A DNA stretch of 64,000 nucleotides from Motacilla alba alba (Eukaryota > Chordata > Aves > Passeriformes > Motacillidae): contig NC_052017.1 of assembly GCF_015832195.1 (NCBI RefSeq), forward strand, positions 81,283,801 to 81,347,800, read 5' to 3'. Position numbers and translations under genes: made by a program. The notes beneath the pieces were generated by a model. The model worked only from the letters and a program-made list of their open reading frames with translations, was not told where the DNA came from and did not search any database. Shown in pieces: positions 25,200 to 37,738 of this stretch (positions within the stretch are counted from its first letter, which is position 1; each line of letters opens with the position of its first letter).

Positions 25200-26277
25200 C
25201 TGCAACAGAAATGAGCAGAATCTTCGTCACAGCTTCCTCCTGCAGCACACTCAGATCCATCAACCAAACAACAGCAAAACCTGAGCGAGGGCCCTGGACT
25301 GCACAGGGATATGCCCATACCCAAAACAGCCACTACTAAATGTAGAACAATAAATATAACTGCATCTATAGGTAAATGTATATTTACCTTTATGGGTGTT
25401 GCGTTCATAGGTAATATATACCTATATGTACCTTTATAGGTATTACCTTCTCAGGTACAACATTTATAGGTATACCTGTATTTATAGGTACTTATAAACA
25501 TTCTATACCTCTATCTGTTATGGCACAGAAAAAAGAAATATTTTTCCAAGTCACAAATCAGCAGTATAATAATAGCAATATATAGTTTAAAAGGACTATT
25601 GGAGCTCATAAGAGAACAAGAGCTTCCTCAAAAGTCCTGCAACATTTTTAATAAATTAGTTTTTAAGAATATAATTCAAACTAGCTTGTCCAATCAAAAA
25701 AAAAAAAACAAAACCAAAACCAAAACAAGCAAACAACAATAAAACAGACAAAAGAACCTTGCTAAGAAGAAAGAATGTTTGAAATGAAAGTGATTTATTT
25801 TTTCAGCTACTAGAAGTTTTTAAATAATAAATAATTAGATCTGTCAGCAGAATATTTTATCTCAGGTACTGTGTAAAATACATCCGTGATACAGCTGCCT
25901 CTGTTTACATGATACAAATCCTGAGAAATTGTTCCAATTAAGAAAATCACAAAATCTGAATCATACCACTGACAGGAACTACAATTTTGACTAGCATACA
26001 CAGAAGCAGGATTTGGTACTTCGATCTGAAAACTGAAGACATTATTAAAAAAACCAACCTATTATTGTGTGGCTTTTTCTCAAAAACTGCTTTGTATTAA
26101 CACCTTTGCGGCTCTTCTGGAATGTAGCACTGTCAGCATTCGATCAAATTAAGGGATGCTACATATGAAGCTGTTGAAAAGCATATTTTAAAAAATGTTT
26201 TCTTAATTCCTCCCTTAACCCTTTCTTTCAATTTTTTTTTTTGAATGTTGCTGGTACATTTTATTACAGTACAATAC
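25200..26277 (-). other. ADCY2: ADCY2 intron (1.08 kb) with inverted-repeat cluster
   Basis: AT-rich intron between the first two C1a exons. It contains the alternating AGGTA/TACCT cluster at 25370-25510, listed separately, and an A-rich run near 25697-25740. No coding content beyond the open frame that happens to continue upstream of the next exon. Confidence 0.85.
25370..25510. repeat. Cluster of alternating AGGTA and TACCT motifs with perfect inverted repeats
   Basis: Within 141 bp AGGTA occurs six times (starting 25370, 25409, 25438, 25453, 25468, 25486) and its complement TACCT six times (25385, 25419, 25429, 25444, 25473, 25506). Several are 15 bp apart (25438/25453/25468 and 25429/25444). 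Three form inverted repeats: 25370-25389 (8-bp arms, 4-nt loop), 25407-25425 (7-bp arms, 5-nt spacer) and the 10-bp palindrome AGGTATACCT at 25468-25477. It looks like a decayed minisatellite of a palindromic unit related to TTTATAGGTA. It sits 171 bp upstream, in the gene's direction, of the exon with the first catalytic aspartate. Confidence 0.8.
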
Positions 26278-26426
26278 CTCACATTGGTGTGCCTTTTGAC
26301 ATACAAATTGTGGAAGTTGTTGGTGTTTTCCAGCTGGCCTGCCTTTGGACCTTGTAACCTCTGAATGATCTCTGCTTTCATTTCCATGGCAATGTGAGCA
26401 GGCAGTAAAGAAAGTAGAAGACGCTC
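26278..26426 (-). CDS. ADCY2: ADCY2 coding exon (probably exon 5): entry into the C1a catalytic domain
   Basis: 149 nt, starts in phase 0 and ends two bases into a codon (window residues 51-99 plus the split serine 100). The acceptor is ATTTTAG|GAG and the donor GTGAG|GTATTG. The peptide begins ERLLLSLLPAHIAMEMK, the conserved motif just before the cyclase homology domain. It runs through a variable linker (RLQGPKAGQLENT) into NNFHNLYVKRHTNV, the lead-in to the first beta strand. The linker matches type 2 as I remember it and is the part that differs most between cyclase isoforms, so it supports the ADCY2 call. Confidence 0.95.
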
Positions 26427-29111
26427 CTAAAATTTAAAATGAAATCCACAGTTTCTTTAAGGAGAATAAATTTAGTATGGCATCAATACTGTGCAAGGCA
26501 CACCCTATTGTCAATACCACAGAACATTTTGATGAGGCTTGCTCTCAGGCCTGGTTGGAGCTCCAAAGTTAATCAGTACCTTGAGGAGTGTGACAAAGAC
26601 ATACACACATTTCCAAGTAATACCTGCCTTCTTCAAGGTTTTGCGTATATTAGAAAAAGCTGAAGCTAAGCTTAACATTTCATGAAGTTATCTACAGGAA
26701 TCTATTCAATATCTGAGTAGGATGCAGCAAATGAAACAAGAGTCACAGGCCAGTCCAGAGGACTTAATTGGAAATACAGTTTAATTCAAGCAGGAATAAG
26801 CTAAATCTTTTTTTTTTTCTTTCATACATTTTAAATGGTCTGCCATAATTTTAGCAGTTAGACTGAAAATAAAATACAGACACAGAACATGCTGAAAATG
26901 ATGAATTTTTGCAAAGCATTTTGATAGGTACTCTCTCCTTTAATATGGCATTTGACAAATTCTTTTCTAATTAACCTAAAAGCACATAAAATACTAAAAA
27001 AACCCAAACCCTACATATTTTTCCTCATCATTTGGCATTAGGGTCTTCCTCTTCATTTGATATTGTGCTCTTCCTTTTCTAAAGCTCTCTGACACTTCCA
27101 TTTTGCCCATTTCACCTGTGACAGCTTTAGACTGATCCTACTTCTCTGGAAACCAGGTCAACAAGAACTCTGTAAAAAAAAAAAAGTCCTTGCTTTATCA
27201 TATTCCATCTTGAAACTGAACAAGAATTTCCCATTTTCTCACAGGCAGACAGGAGAGACTCCTTCTGGCTAAGAATAAAAACTAGAAGCCTGAACCAGTG
27301 AAGAAGGAGAAGGCATCTGAAAAAGCCCCTGACAGAGTCAGAGAGAGAAACCGCTACACCAGAAAAGATGATGACCTCAAAAAGTGCATGATTCTCAGGT
27401 GTTACTCAGAATGACACATGCTCTTTGGTTCACAAGAGTATTTCTGCAGACTTTGCAGTTCTGTTCATGAAGGTACCAGAAGAAGTGTAGCCATTAATCC
27501 AATCCTCTGCCTGGGATAATTACTCCTGTTCAGGTCTGATGACCTTGAGTAGAGCAAGGCAATAACGGGGCTATAGACTCTTCTAATATTTGCAGCAACC
27601 TTGGCTATCTGTCTCTGTCAGGTATAGTGACAAATTCACATTCCTCATAGCATTTGTGCACTTGTAAGCATAGCATTCAATTACATGAGGCCCCCTGAAA
27701 CTGATCCTGCACATATTTGGAAAAAAATTCTATTGCAATGAATCAAGACAGAATCTTGCTTTGCTGCTAATTAATATTGAACTAATAATTTATTTCCTAA
27801 ATTTTATTTCTTAGTATGCTTAGGCATTTTAGCAAGCTCACATCCAAGAGACCAGTGTATTTTCATTGCTTATGTTCACTGGCAATGTTTCACTTCCAGG
27901 GCTCCTTGGTGAAGGTATTTTGCTAACTTGTAAATAATACCTGTACGACCAATCAATTTTTTTCCATAATGAAAACTTACTCTTCCAGGTTGCTCTTTAA
28001 CAGTACAGGATTGTTCAGACTTGTTAACAACTGAAATTACACAGCTAATGAAGAGGTGTAGCTCTTAGCAACAATTTTACATCACTATACTCCTTTTATA
28101 CCATGGATAGTAAATGCAAGCTGGTTCACTATCTTCCTTTGAATGTTGTGATTCCAGACACACAGTGATGCAGACACTCAACGTCTAGGTTACTGCTTAC
28201 CTCTTTGAAACTCAGAAAGGCTGGTAAAAGGTCATATAGCAACAAATATTTCAAGGAAGCAAGCAAAACCCAAAAAGTTTTCATAGAAAGCAGCATAAAG
28301 TCAACTACAAGCTAAAGAATCATATGAGAAAAAGGAAAACAGAATGCCCTCATTTTGTAGGGGACATCAGGAGAGATGGAACATTTCCCCTTCTTTTTCT
28401 CTTCAGGCCAGCCCATTATTCCGTTCTGCTTAAACATCCTGGTGAAGCTGTTCACCACACCAGAATTCCCTCCAAAGAATGTTTTCCTTCCTCCATTTTC
28501 ACTGTACAAAAGCAAAGGCTGCAACCAAAGGCTGCTTCAGAGAACTGCAATTGGTGAAGCACACTGCAGAACACCTTGCCATACCCAGGTGCACATATAG
28601 CCTTCAGCCACCCTCTCCATCCTGCAGGCTTCAAGCATTCACACTTCAGTCCTGATGTTATCACTTGTGTGATAATGTAGATTGTTCATTTTCATTTCTT
28701 TCACTAACAGACAGCTGTGAAAGAACGTGAATGTTAACTACTCATGGGCACTGTGGCTGGGCTGGTCAGCTAAAAATCTTAAGAAATGCAAAGCACACAA
28801 GAACAACTCTTCCTTCCTGTTTTTTCATTGCTGTTGGCTCAAAAGAGCATAGTGGAGGGATCAAAATCTCTTGCTGATCAGCTTGTAGTGCACAATGTTC
28901 TGCACTGAAACTCCTGCAGACTGAAAAATGTGAGGAACACCACAAATCAAGACTACAGCTTATGCTGGCTTTATATTTGGTAATACATTCTATTCTGTAC
29001 TACCCTCTCAAAGGACAGAAAGTCTACACATCAAAAACTAGTTGAACTGAGATACAAGACGCTGACTTTTAGACAAAAATCTTCCTTATTTGTAGTAGAC
29101 AGAGAAGCTAC

Positions 29112-29169
29112 TCTCTTACAGTCTAACAGTCTTTTTCTATCTCTTACAGTCTCTTACACTCTTACAGTA
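29112..29169. repeat. Degenerate CTCTTACAGT repeats
   Basis: CTCTTACAGT and close variants recur four to five times within 58 bp. On the plus strand each copy resembles a pyrimidine-AG acceptor. Confidence 0.75.
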
Positions 29170-30263
29170 AGAAAAAAGCTGTAATAATTCTGAATGCAGG
29201 TCAAGAGGTACCATTTAAAAGTCTTCAGACTGAAAATAATAATACCTGCTTCTGGTGGAAGAGAAACTGCTGTGCTATGACAATAATGAAAATCTCACAA
29301 ATGTCCTTCCCTAGAATATTAACAACATGATCTTAACAACTTATACAGGGGACTTAAGCACACAAGACTGTTTCCTGACTTATTCCCTGGGACTATGCTT
29401 TCCTCTCAACCATTCAAGTCACTTCCAGCCTCAAGTCCTAGGGCTAAAAGATACAGCCCACTGTCTATACTGAATACAACATACAAGTGCCTTTCAATAC
29501 TATAGGTTAAGTACTTCTCTCTTCTCCACCTGAACCCCACTAGAAGGATAGCAAGTAGTCATCCTTCCTGGGTTCTCCAGCTGCAGATTTTCTGTGGCAT
29601 ATGTCAAAATGTTATTTGAGTTCCTGTTCTCTCAGTCTCTCACATCCAAGTTGATCTCTTTGTCAGAATTTTTCTTGAAACAGATGACTTTAGCAGTGGT
29701 TCTTAGTTACACATCACTCCTCTAAAGCTTGATAAACTCTGGTTGCTTTCTAACCTAGAATAAGTTGGCACAGCTTAGTTAAAGAACATAGCATTGTGCT
29801 GTTTTCTGCAAGGTGGCAGTTGCATGTGAGTATCTCGCAAAATACAATGCTGTTGTTCTGCAGCAAACAAGCACAATATCTTCAAACACTGGTATAGGTT
29901 ATTTTCAAGAGTAACTTTTTCACAAATCAATTTGGCCCGCGGCAATAATGCTTTATTTATTTGCTCATTCCTGTTTTGTTACGCAAACTACCAATACTGA
30001 TTCATTTATTTGCACAAGATTACATCATGATCAACACTTTACTGAGCTTAAATGTAAGAATTTATAGATCTAAAGGCTAAATATTCTTTCACCTAGTCTG
30101 ATCTCTTGAATAATACAGTAACAGAATGTCATTAAGGAAAAACAAAGGTAGTCTGATAGGACTCACCCTATTAAAATCAACTTTGTGACTTGCTATCAAT
30201 GGAGAGAAGCTGTCCTTCAAGGCAATTCACAGAATAGAACACTGAAGTTCTGAGGTAGCAATG

Positions 30264-30282
30264 CTCTCTCTCTCTCTCTCTC
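30264..30282. repeat. (CT)n microsatellite
   Basis: Nine and a half uninterrupted CT units, followed after a short break by further CT-rich sequence. Confidence 0.95.
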
Positions 30283-32605
30283 ACTCTGTTATCTAGGGAA
30301 GGAACTGCAGGTCCAAATTTTGGTCTTACTCGAAGAAATGTTTCTTGTTAAGCTTTTTCTGACATTCAAGAAGTCTTCAGAAAAACTATGTATTTGTAGA
30401 TCAGCAAAGGACTACAGGAATATTTTTGTCCTTATAATCCTGTATAAGGATATTTTTGTCCCTTTCAATGTCATTTAGGGCACTAAATATTGAATTCTGC
30501 TTTTCTGTGGATTGGATTTTGTTTTCAGATTCCTGTGGCATATATCTAATCATCTCTTTAGCAAGTTTGACAAACCAGGTCAGGAAGTCAGTAGTAAGAG
30601 CTCGAAAAGCAATTAGCCTATGCATGCATCCTGCTTCACTACAAAGTTTAGAAATAAACTCAAATAACATCAAATTTTAAGCTGCCCTTGAAATCTATAA
30701 AGAAATAACCTAAAAGAAATGAATTTTCTGATTCCTGATCACAAAATGATGGAACAGTCAAGAGCTGATAGAGATGGTGATCGAGAGGGTATTTGTCAAA
30801 GTACTGTACTGTTAACCTAAACCTGATGATCATCCTCTAAAATACACCTACAAGAATAAAGAGTTGTAAAATGTTTTTTCTTAAAGCTAACTTGGCCTCC
30901 TAACTGAGACATGAGAAGATTCCTGAAAATTACCTGCTATTATCTCCTTAAATTTAGCCAATGTTAATAACCTCAATCCATCTCATTACTTGTGCCGAAT
31001 CCAATAAATTGATTTTACTTATACACAACAAAAAAGGTATTCAATCTTGACTACAGAGACATCAAGAGATGCAGAATTCACCAACTTCCAGTCGTTAACC
31101 ACCTGAACTGTTAAGAACTGTTAAAAATGTGTTCTTTATTTCTTACTTTGAAGCCTTGGCCCTGTTATATCTTTCTCAGCTCAAGATTAATGTCCCTACT
31201 CTTACTCCTGTAAACACAGGTAACTGTTTTTCTGATCAAGTAAACAGACTGAGGTGTAAAAATCTCCTCCTTCTAAGTATTTTCTACACTCTCTTCTCAA
31301 AACCCTCAACAACCTTCAAGCATTTTTAAGGGTTTCTTGACACAAATCCTAACATTTTGCTTCAGCAACAAAGACATGCACACATTTATTTCCCTCAGTA
31401 TGTCCATGACTTACTCTGTGCAGCCTTCTGATGTAACATCCTTGGAGTTCCCTGATTGCAATTCCATTTCTCCTATTTTCTCCAAAATATTGTACAAAGT
31501 TGCAGCCTTACAATATCCTAGCTATGGCCCATACTCTTTTAGAATTCAGATGTCTCTTCAGAAAGTTACAAAAAACTCCCTTGATTAATATTGTTTATAA
31601 AGTATTCAATATGATGATATTCATTATCAGGCTAGTATTTACATTTTCTGCAAAAATTATTGTCTGTGAATGTCTTCACATACCTCCTAGATCATTAATA
31701 AAACATACAAAACAGCATAAACAATGAGATGAGATTCTTGTAGAACATAACAGACATGCTAGTTCATTGAACAACCCCACTGATAACTTCCAGTTATTCC
31801 ACTCAAAATCTATTAGACTGTGCTATCTTGCTGGGCAGAGTCAGCACTTTTATGCTGAACATCACTGAATCAAAAATCTTACTGAAATCTTTTGATTATG
31901 GAAAGTTACTTAACCCAAACCTGTACCCATTAAATACTAAAAAACATTTTCTTATTACTTGATTTCTTACCAAACTGTTGAGTACATCACTCTATTTCTT
32001 TCCAAATACAATCCCATCACAGCAGCTCCTTTTATTTCATACTGATTGTTTATACTTTTTTCTATCTAGTGGCAGCCACTTCCTTGGTTATGATGTGTTT
32101 TTTTCCTGGAAAACTTCCAAAACTTTTATTGGCCTTGACAAAACCAGACAAGGATCAAGGATTTTTCATGACATCTAGAAATCTCTTACATATCGCATCT
32201 TTTGTCATTTTGAACTTTTTTTATATATCTAATTGCTGCTTTTGCTTGTGGCTAGTACAGGCTTTATGACACAGATGACATCTTTCCTGATGGCAGAACT
32301 GTGAACTCTCATCTGTTCTCCTAAATGCCACACCCCCACACACACACTGATAACAACATACATTTCTGATTTTTTTTTTCGTCCCTCGAAAATGAGTTTT
32401 TCCCCAAGCATAGTACCATAAGGCCTTTTGTTTCCATGACCCTTTTGGTGAAATTTCAAGTGTGCAATGCCAGGAGTTGAAATATCAACACCAGGAAATC
32501 GACACACACACAAGGGGAATGAAAGCATCATCCTTTCATTCCTCACTAGTTCCCCAGGCATGAAATGCAAATGCCCTCATGAAATTATTCTGCAGAAGAC
32601 AAGCT

Positions 32606-32880
32606 CTAGTTGTCTAGGAGCTGCTCCCATGAGAAAGGGAGAAACCCCAAGTGGGGACTGCCAGTTTTCAGGCCCAAGGTGGCTGTCATGAGCTCAGATG
32701 GCAATGGGCTGTGTCTTCCCTGGTGCTGGGACTGGGCCAGGGCCAGGGTGAGGTCCAGGTTGGTGCCCGACGGGGATGTGCTCCCTGGGAGCCTCTGCCT
32801 GGGAAGAGGCTCTGCCCCCTCCACTCAGTCCCTGAGCTCCAGCCATGCCTCCAGAAAGGGGACAGTTGTCTTCAAATAAC
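32606..32880. other. GC-rich patch of unknown origin
   Basis: About 270 bp clearly richer in G and C than the surrounding AT-rich intron, with segments such as GGGACTGGGCCAGGGCCAGG. CpG is sparse, so it is not a CpG island. Short open frames occur in several frames, as GC-rich DNA allows, and none has a recognisable domain. It may be an old repeat fragment. Confidence 0.5.
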
Positions 32881-35764
32881 AGTTGAATGGCCAAACATCA
32901 GTGGCGTGACTTGATCACTTCACAAGAGCAGTAAAGCCAATGCAGGCTGTCAGTTTAAGGCAAGGGTTTGCAGGCTAAACACACTTTGTGTACCCTCAGC
33001 ATTGTGCACCCTCAGTGTGCCCAGATTGTTTGCTGCCGAGTAGCTCTGGGAATGCAGAGTTGCCATCTCACCAGTCACCTCCACATCCAAAAAACACTGA
33101 AGTATGCAAAAGCACTACCACTGTTTCAATGTAGGGGACTGAAAGCTCATTTAAATTCTCAGGTTCACCACATATTTGGCAAAGATAAATTCCTTCACAG
33201 AACCTAAGGGATGTTTAATGTTTATGCATAGATTCCAGTTTGCATATGCAGCCTGTTTATGACTAATTTTGCAGGCAATGTTCACTACACCTTCAGAAAG
33301 CGTGCCTATCCTGCGGCTGTTCAAGCGACGAGTCACCAAACAGCACAACAATAGAGTAAAAGAGAACACACCAACATACACAGCCAGCCCTGCTTAATTA
33401 ACTGACAGAATTTCAAGGTTTGTTTGCGTCTGACCCTGTTAATTCTTCCTCCAAGTTTTTATATATTTCAAGAACTGATGAACAGACAGAAGCAGCATTT
33501 GGCAAAGAATCAGTTTGATGAGCGTAACATGTTTATTACTACATCAGTCTTTAATAAAGGTGAAGTATTGTAATGCTGGCAATTGCTCAGTACCATTCCT
33601 TTAAACAATAAACTAACTCTGGTACAACTCACTTTTGATGAGAAGAATTTTGTTATTTTTCAACAAAAATGAAGAAAACCAAACTTTTGAGTCTTTTTAC
33701 ATATTTTCATTCTTCCAAACCATCTATGAGACATGTCAGGGAAGATAATCAAGAGTACTGCTTTAAAGGTACCTAAACAACCCTTTTTCAAAGACCAAAG
33801 TTTGCTGTTCATCTGCCCAGTTTAGAGCCAAACCTTGTAGTTAAAAGCATCAAATTCAAAGCAAAACCAAAAGCATTTCTAAGGCACAGCACCGCATTTA
33901 AGTTAGAAGATCACATCTGAAGAACATTGACAGCATCACTCCTCCACAGCCTTCTGGATAGCATGAAACTGACAGTTTTTACCTTTGACATCGCCTCTGG
34001 TGTTTTAGCCATCTGCTCACAGATTGCCAAGTAAATATGCAAGAATGGATTTCTTTCTGTATTTCACTGGTTATTTGCTAATATTTTACTGGATAGTCTA
34101 CAGATAGCATACATTTGAGTGATGAAATGTTACACGCCACACAGAATAAAGATCAAAATCTAGATTTTTAAGAATAAAGATTCTTATCAGGCACCTAGCC
34201 GCACTTGTCAGGAGTTCAAAAACACTTAAAAGTGGGTCAGACAGAGTACTGAGAAGCAGGGCCACACAGCAACAGAAATGAATCAAAACTGTCAATCACT
34301 GTATTAGATTAGTCAAGAGTAGAAGTAGTTAAACACAGTTTTGGCCCATACAACAGCCAGTTTAAATTGAGATAAAAGTTTATTCAAGTAGGAGTAAGAG
34401 ATTATTTCACCCATACATTAATGAAAGTAAACCTACAGTAAGGAGCAATGCTTTTTCTTGTGAAACAGTGATGATACATTTTAATGTTGCAAGCTGTATT
34501 TTTTAACACTCCTTTTCTGAGCATTTATTTCTGACTATTTATTCAACAGCTCACTTCCCAGCCTTGAAGACAGAGGAGGCTGACTCACACTAGGTGGAAA
34601 TCAAAGAACAGGCAGATGTCTGGAGGGTGTATGCTGTTACTGCATTCATAAAGCAGACCTCTTATTTTCTTACAATGGTCTCAATAAAAGGGAACAAGAA
34701 TGGTTTGCATTATATTTCCATCTCAGGGTTGACAGTTTCTGGTAGAAATCTTCCATTTGCTCTTTAATGATTATATTCACCAGCTACTGAAGATAGAAAG
34801 TTTTCAATTAAAAACTTTGCTCCCCCTGAAAAAAAAAACAAACCCAAAACCAATATAAACAGCGTTTTGAAAACCAATTCTCTTTATTTTGAGGAATCTG
34901 ATCAGGGGAAAAAAGCAGCAACTTACTGTATGGTAGATACATGCTAAACTAGTAATTAACACTGATTAGTAGGCCCAACCACAAAACAAAATTTAGCATA
35001 AACCATAGCAAGGGGGGTTTATTTTCTAAATATTTTCTGAATTTTATTCTACACATTTTATTTTCTGAACATTTTCCACGTTACTATGTGCACAATTTTG
35101 GAAGTGTTTTCTGTGGTATGTTCCAGAGGTACTTACACATGCAAGTTTGCAGACAGGAACTCAGACTTAATCACAGAAAGACAGGAATGGTAACTACCAG
35201 ACCTTCAAGTGCCTTGTCACCTGGGAAAAGCCTGTCCTTCTGGGACACTATGTCTGTGTGTGCAATGCATTGAGAAAACTGGAATCCTAAAAATGCAACT
35301 GAGAAAATATTAGATCTGCAGAAGGAAGCCACATTAAGTAGAAAATGCCCAAAAGAGGGTGCTGTTCATGATTCTGTACAAAGAGCCACCAGGTCATAAG
35401 CTCCAGGCTGGAAGGAGGCACCTTAATGTGCTTGGAACTCTGTTGTGGGCAAAACAGTCTGCAGTCAGGTAATTTTAATAGAATTAATTTACTGTAAACA
35501 AAAACAAACCTCACACTGCTGATTGCAGTTAAAAAAAAAATCCACTAAAAAGGAAGATAAACACTGAGATAGACACACAACCATCTATCCTCTGCACTTC
35601 CTGGTCTCAATTTTCCCTCTTCTTGCTGTGCATTGTGCTCTGTCCACCAAAATTCCTGTGCTGAGGTGGCAGGCAGGATAGGAAGCTGAGATAGCAATGT
35701 GTGATAGTTTCTTTCTGTCACTGTCTGCTTAACCACTTCTGCTGTTCTATGATTAAAGGTTTCC

Positions 35765-36130
35765 GCTGCCCTTGTGTCTCTGACCCAGCCTCAAACACTG
35801 GAAGCCTGCAGTGCCTTCTGGTGTGTCCCTGCTCCAGCATGGATTGCCCATGTGCCACAGCCCCTCAGGGGCGAGGGTACCTTGTTTGGGTGGAAAGTCC
35901 CCTACACAGATCAGCTTGTCTCCAGACTTGAGAAGCTGCCTGTTTTCTTCTGAACTGTGTTTGGGCAGGGGCACGTTTCGTCCCTGGTTAGGTAACTTTT
36001 TCATGCCCAATGGCTAAGATTTTCTACACAAAGCAGGCTTTTTCCATGACTGTTTTGTGTGCCCCATGGTAGGCTGGAGGCAGCTTTGGCAGCAAAGTGA
36101 TTCACAATGACCCCTCTTCCACCTCAGCCC
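35765..36130 (-). mobile_element. Possible second LTR-like repeat, opposite orientation
   Basis: GC-rich block with CTGCTCCAGCATGGATTGCC and a following CATGTGCCACAGCCCCTCAG, a pattern like the complement of the central repeats of the LTR family at 45838-46655. Similarity is recognisable only over the first hundred bases or so; the rest of the block is unassigned. Confidence 0.35.
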
Positions 36131-37721
36131 CCTGCAACCTGTGGCCACCAACACAGGCTCCATACAAAGCCACAGTGCCCAGTGGTGCAGAGGTTTTCAA
36201 GCTTTAACAGGAGATCCACAGGTTAAACAGTGCTGTCCATGTGCAACCCTTCATCAAAACAGCTCTCTGCCAAAATGAGACCCCAACTCTCTTCCCATCC
36301 CCACAAAGAAATGCTTATCAGCGAGCATGAGGTTATTTTGGACGTAGAGCCCTAGCAGCCTTTTCAGGTGAAATGAATTTGCTCCAAAATGAAACCATTT
36401 AAAAATCACTGAAGCAAGTACCAGATTTCCTGCTTCTGCAGTGCTCCAGGTGAATCCCCTAATCCCCAGGCTCCTGCAAAAAGGCTGCTCTGCTTCTTCT
36501 TCCTCTCTCATGGGATGTGCAATCCAGTGGAGACATTTGGCAAATGCTCCAGCACAGCAAAAGATGGGTCCCAGTTTGTCTCCTTGAGGGATTAGGGCTG
36601 TGTCTGAAATCTTGGTCTCACATGTTGAAGAGTTTAAAATAGGTCTAATTCTTACCAATTCCATGTTCTATGTCTATTGTTTTGGAATCCTGGTTTACAC
36701 ACCAATGCCTGCACGTTTGTACATGTGAAGAAGCATGCTGTAAAAAGCAATACCATAGCTGCAGCTGATTGATTTTGACAGGGTTATTTGTAATGGCTAT
36801 TGATAAGCTATGGATTAGTGAAATCTATTCTATGACCCCTGCACTTAAAAAACTCCCAAAGTTTTTAGAAATTTGGGAGTGGTTTGTGACTTCTTTACCC
36901 AACACTGGTTTTGGTAATTTCCAGCATACATTATCGATATGCTCCATGCCTTTATGTAATTTGATTCATTTTGAAAAACTGCATTTTAAACATGCATTAA
37001 CAGATATATCTATAGAAAAATATCTTGACAATTAGTATTGTGTTGCTGCTCAAAGAGATAAAATTATAAGAAATGAGAAGGTAATATATACTAACTGATA
37101 ACATTTTACCATGTAATTCACAGTACCATAATTTAATATTCATCTCTGAAACCTCAGCATACAGGCACATAATATCAACTGTTTAAAATACAGGAACTAT
37201 AATTCCTAGAAAGGAAGAAAGAACAAAAAATGTACATCTTCTGTATGATATTAGCAAGAGTTACAGATTATGTACTTCCTTTTTAGACTAGCATTGCTGT
37301 TCCCACCAGTTCCATAACAATATTTTGAAGAAAGTAGTAAAATATGAGACTGCTATATGTTTTCAGCCACTTATTTTAAGAAATGCTATAAAATATTATT
37401 TTTGAACTTTGTTAGCACACTATTTTAATTAATAAGCAAGAGGGAGCTGATTTCTTTTTCAATCCTGAGTCCACGGCGCACCTCAAAATAGTTTCCTCCC
37501 CATGGAGCCTCATAGCTGTCTTTAGCACACTGGCACTGCCACATCCAGCACAGCCTAGCCACATTTCAAATACTGAGTTCTGCCAAGAAACTACAGAACA
37601 TATGCTCAATACACAGATGTGCTCTGATGAATCAGGGCCATCCTACATATTCAGATTGGGTCATTGCAGAACTTGCTTGTTTGCAGGTTACAATATCAGT
37701 ATTAAAAAATAATTGCCTTCC

Positions 37722-37738
37722 CCCCCCCGCCCCCCCCA
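37722..37738. repeat. C-run interrupted by one G
   Basis: About 17 bases on the plus strand, all C except a single G, giving a G-run on the minus (transcribed) strand. Confidence 0.85.

Noticed and set aside
36769..37035. Plus-strand open frame of 88 codons
   Set aside because: No recognisable domain, no splice or promoter context, and composition like the surrounding intron.
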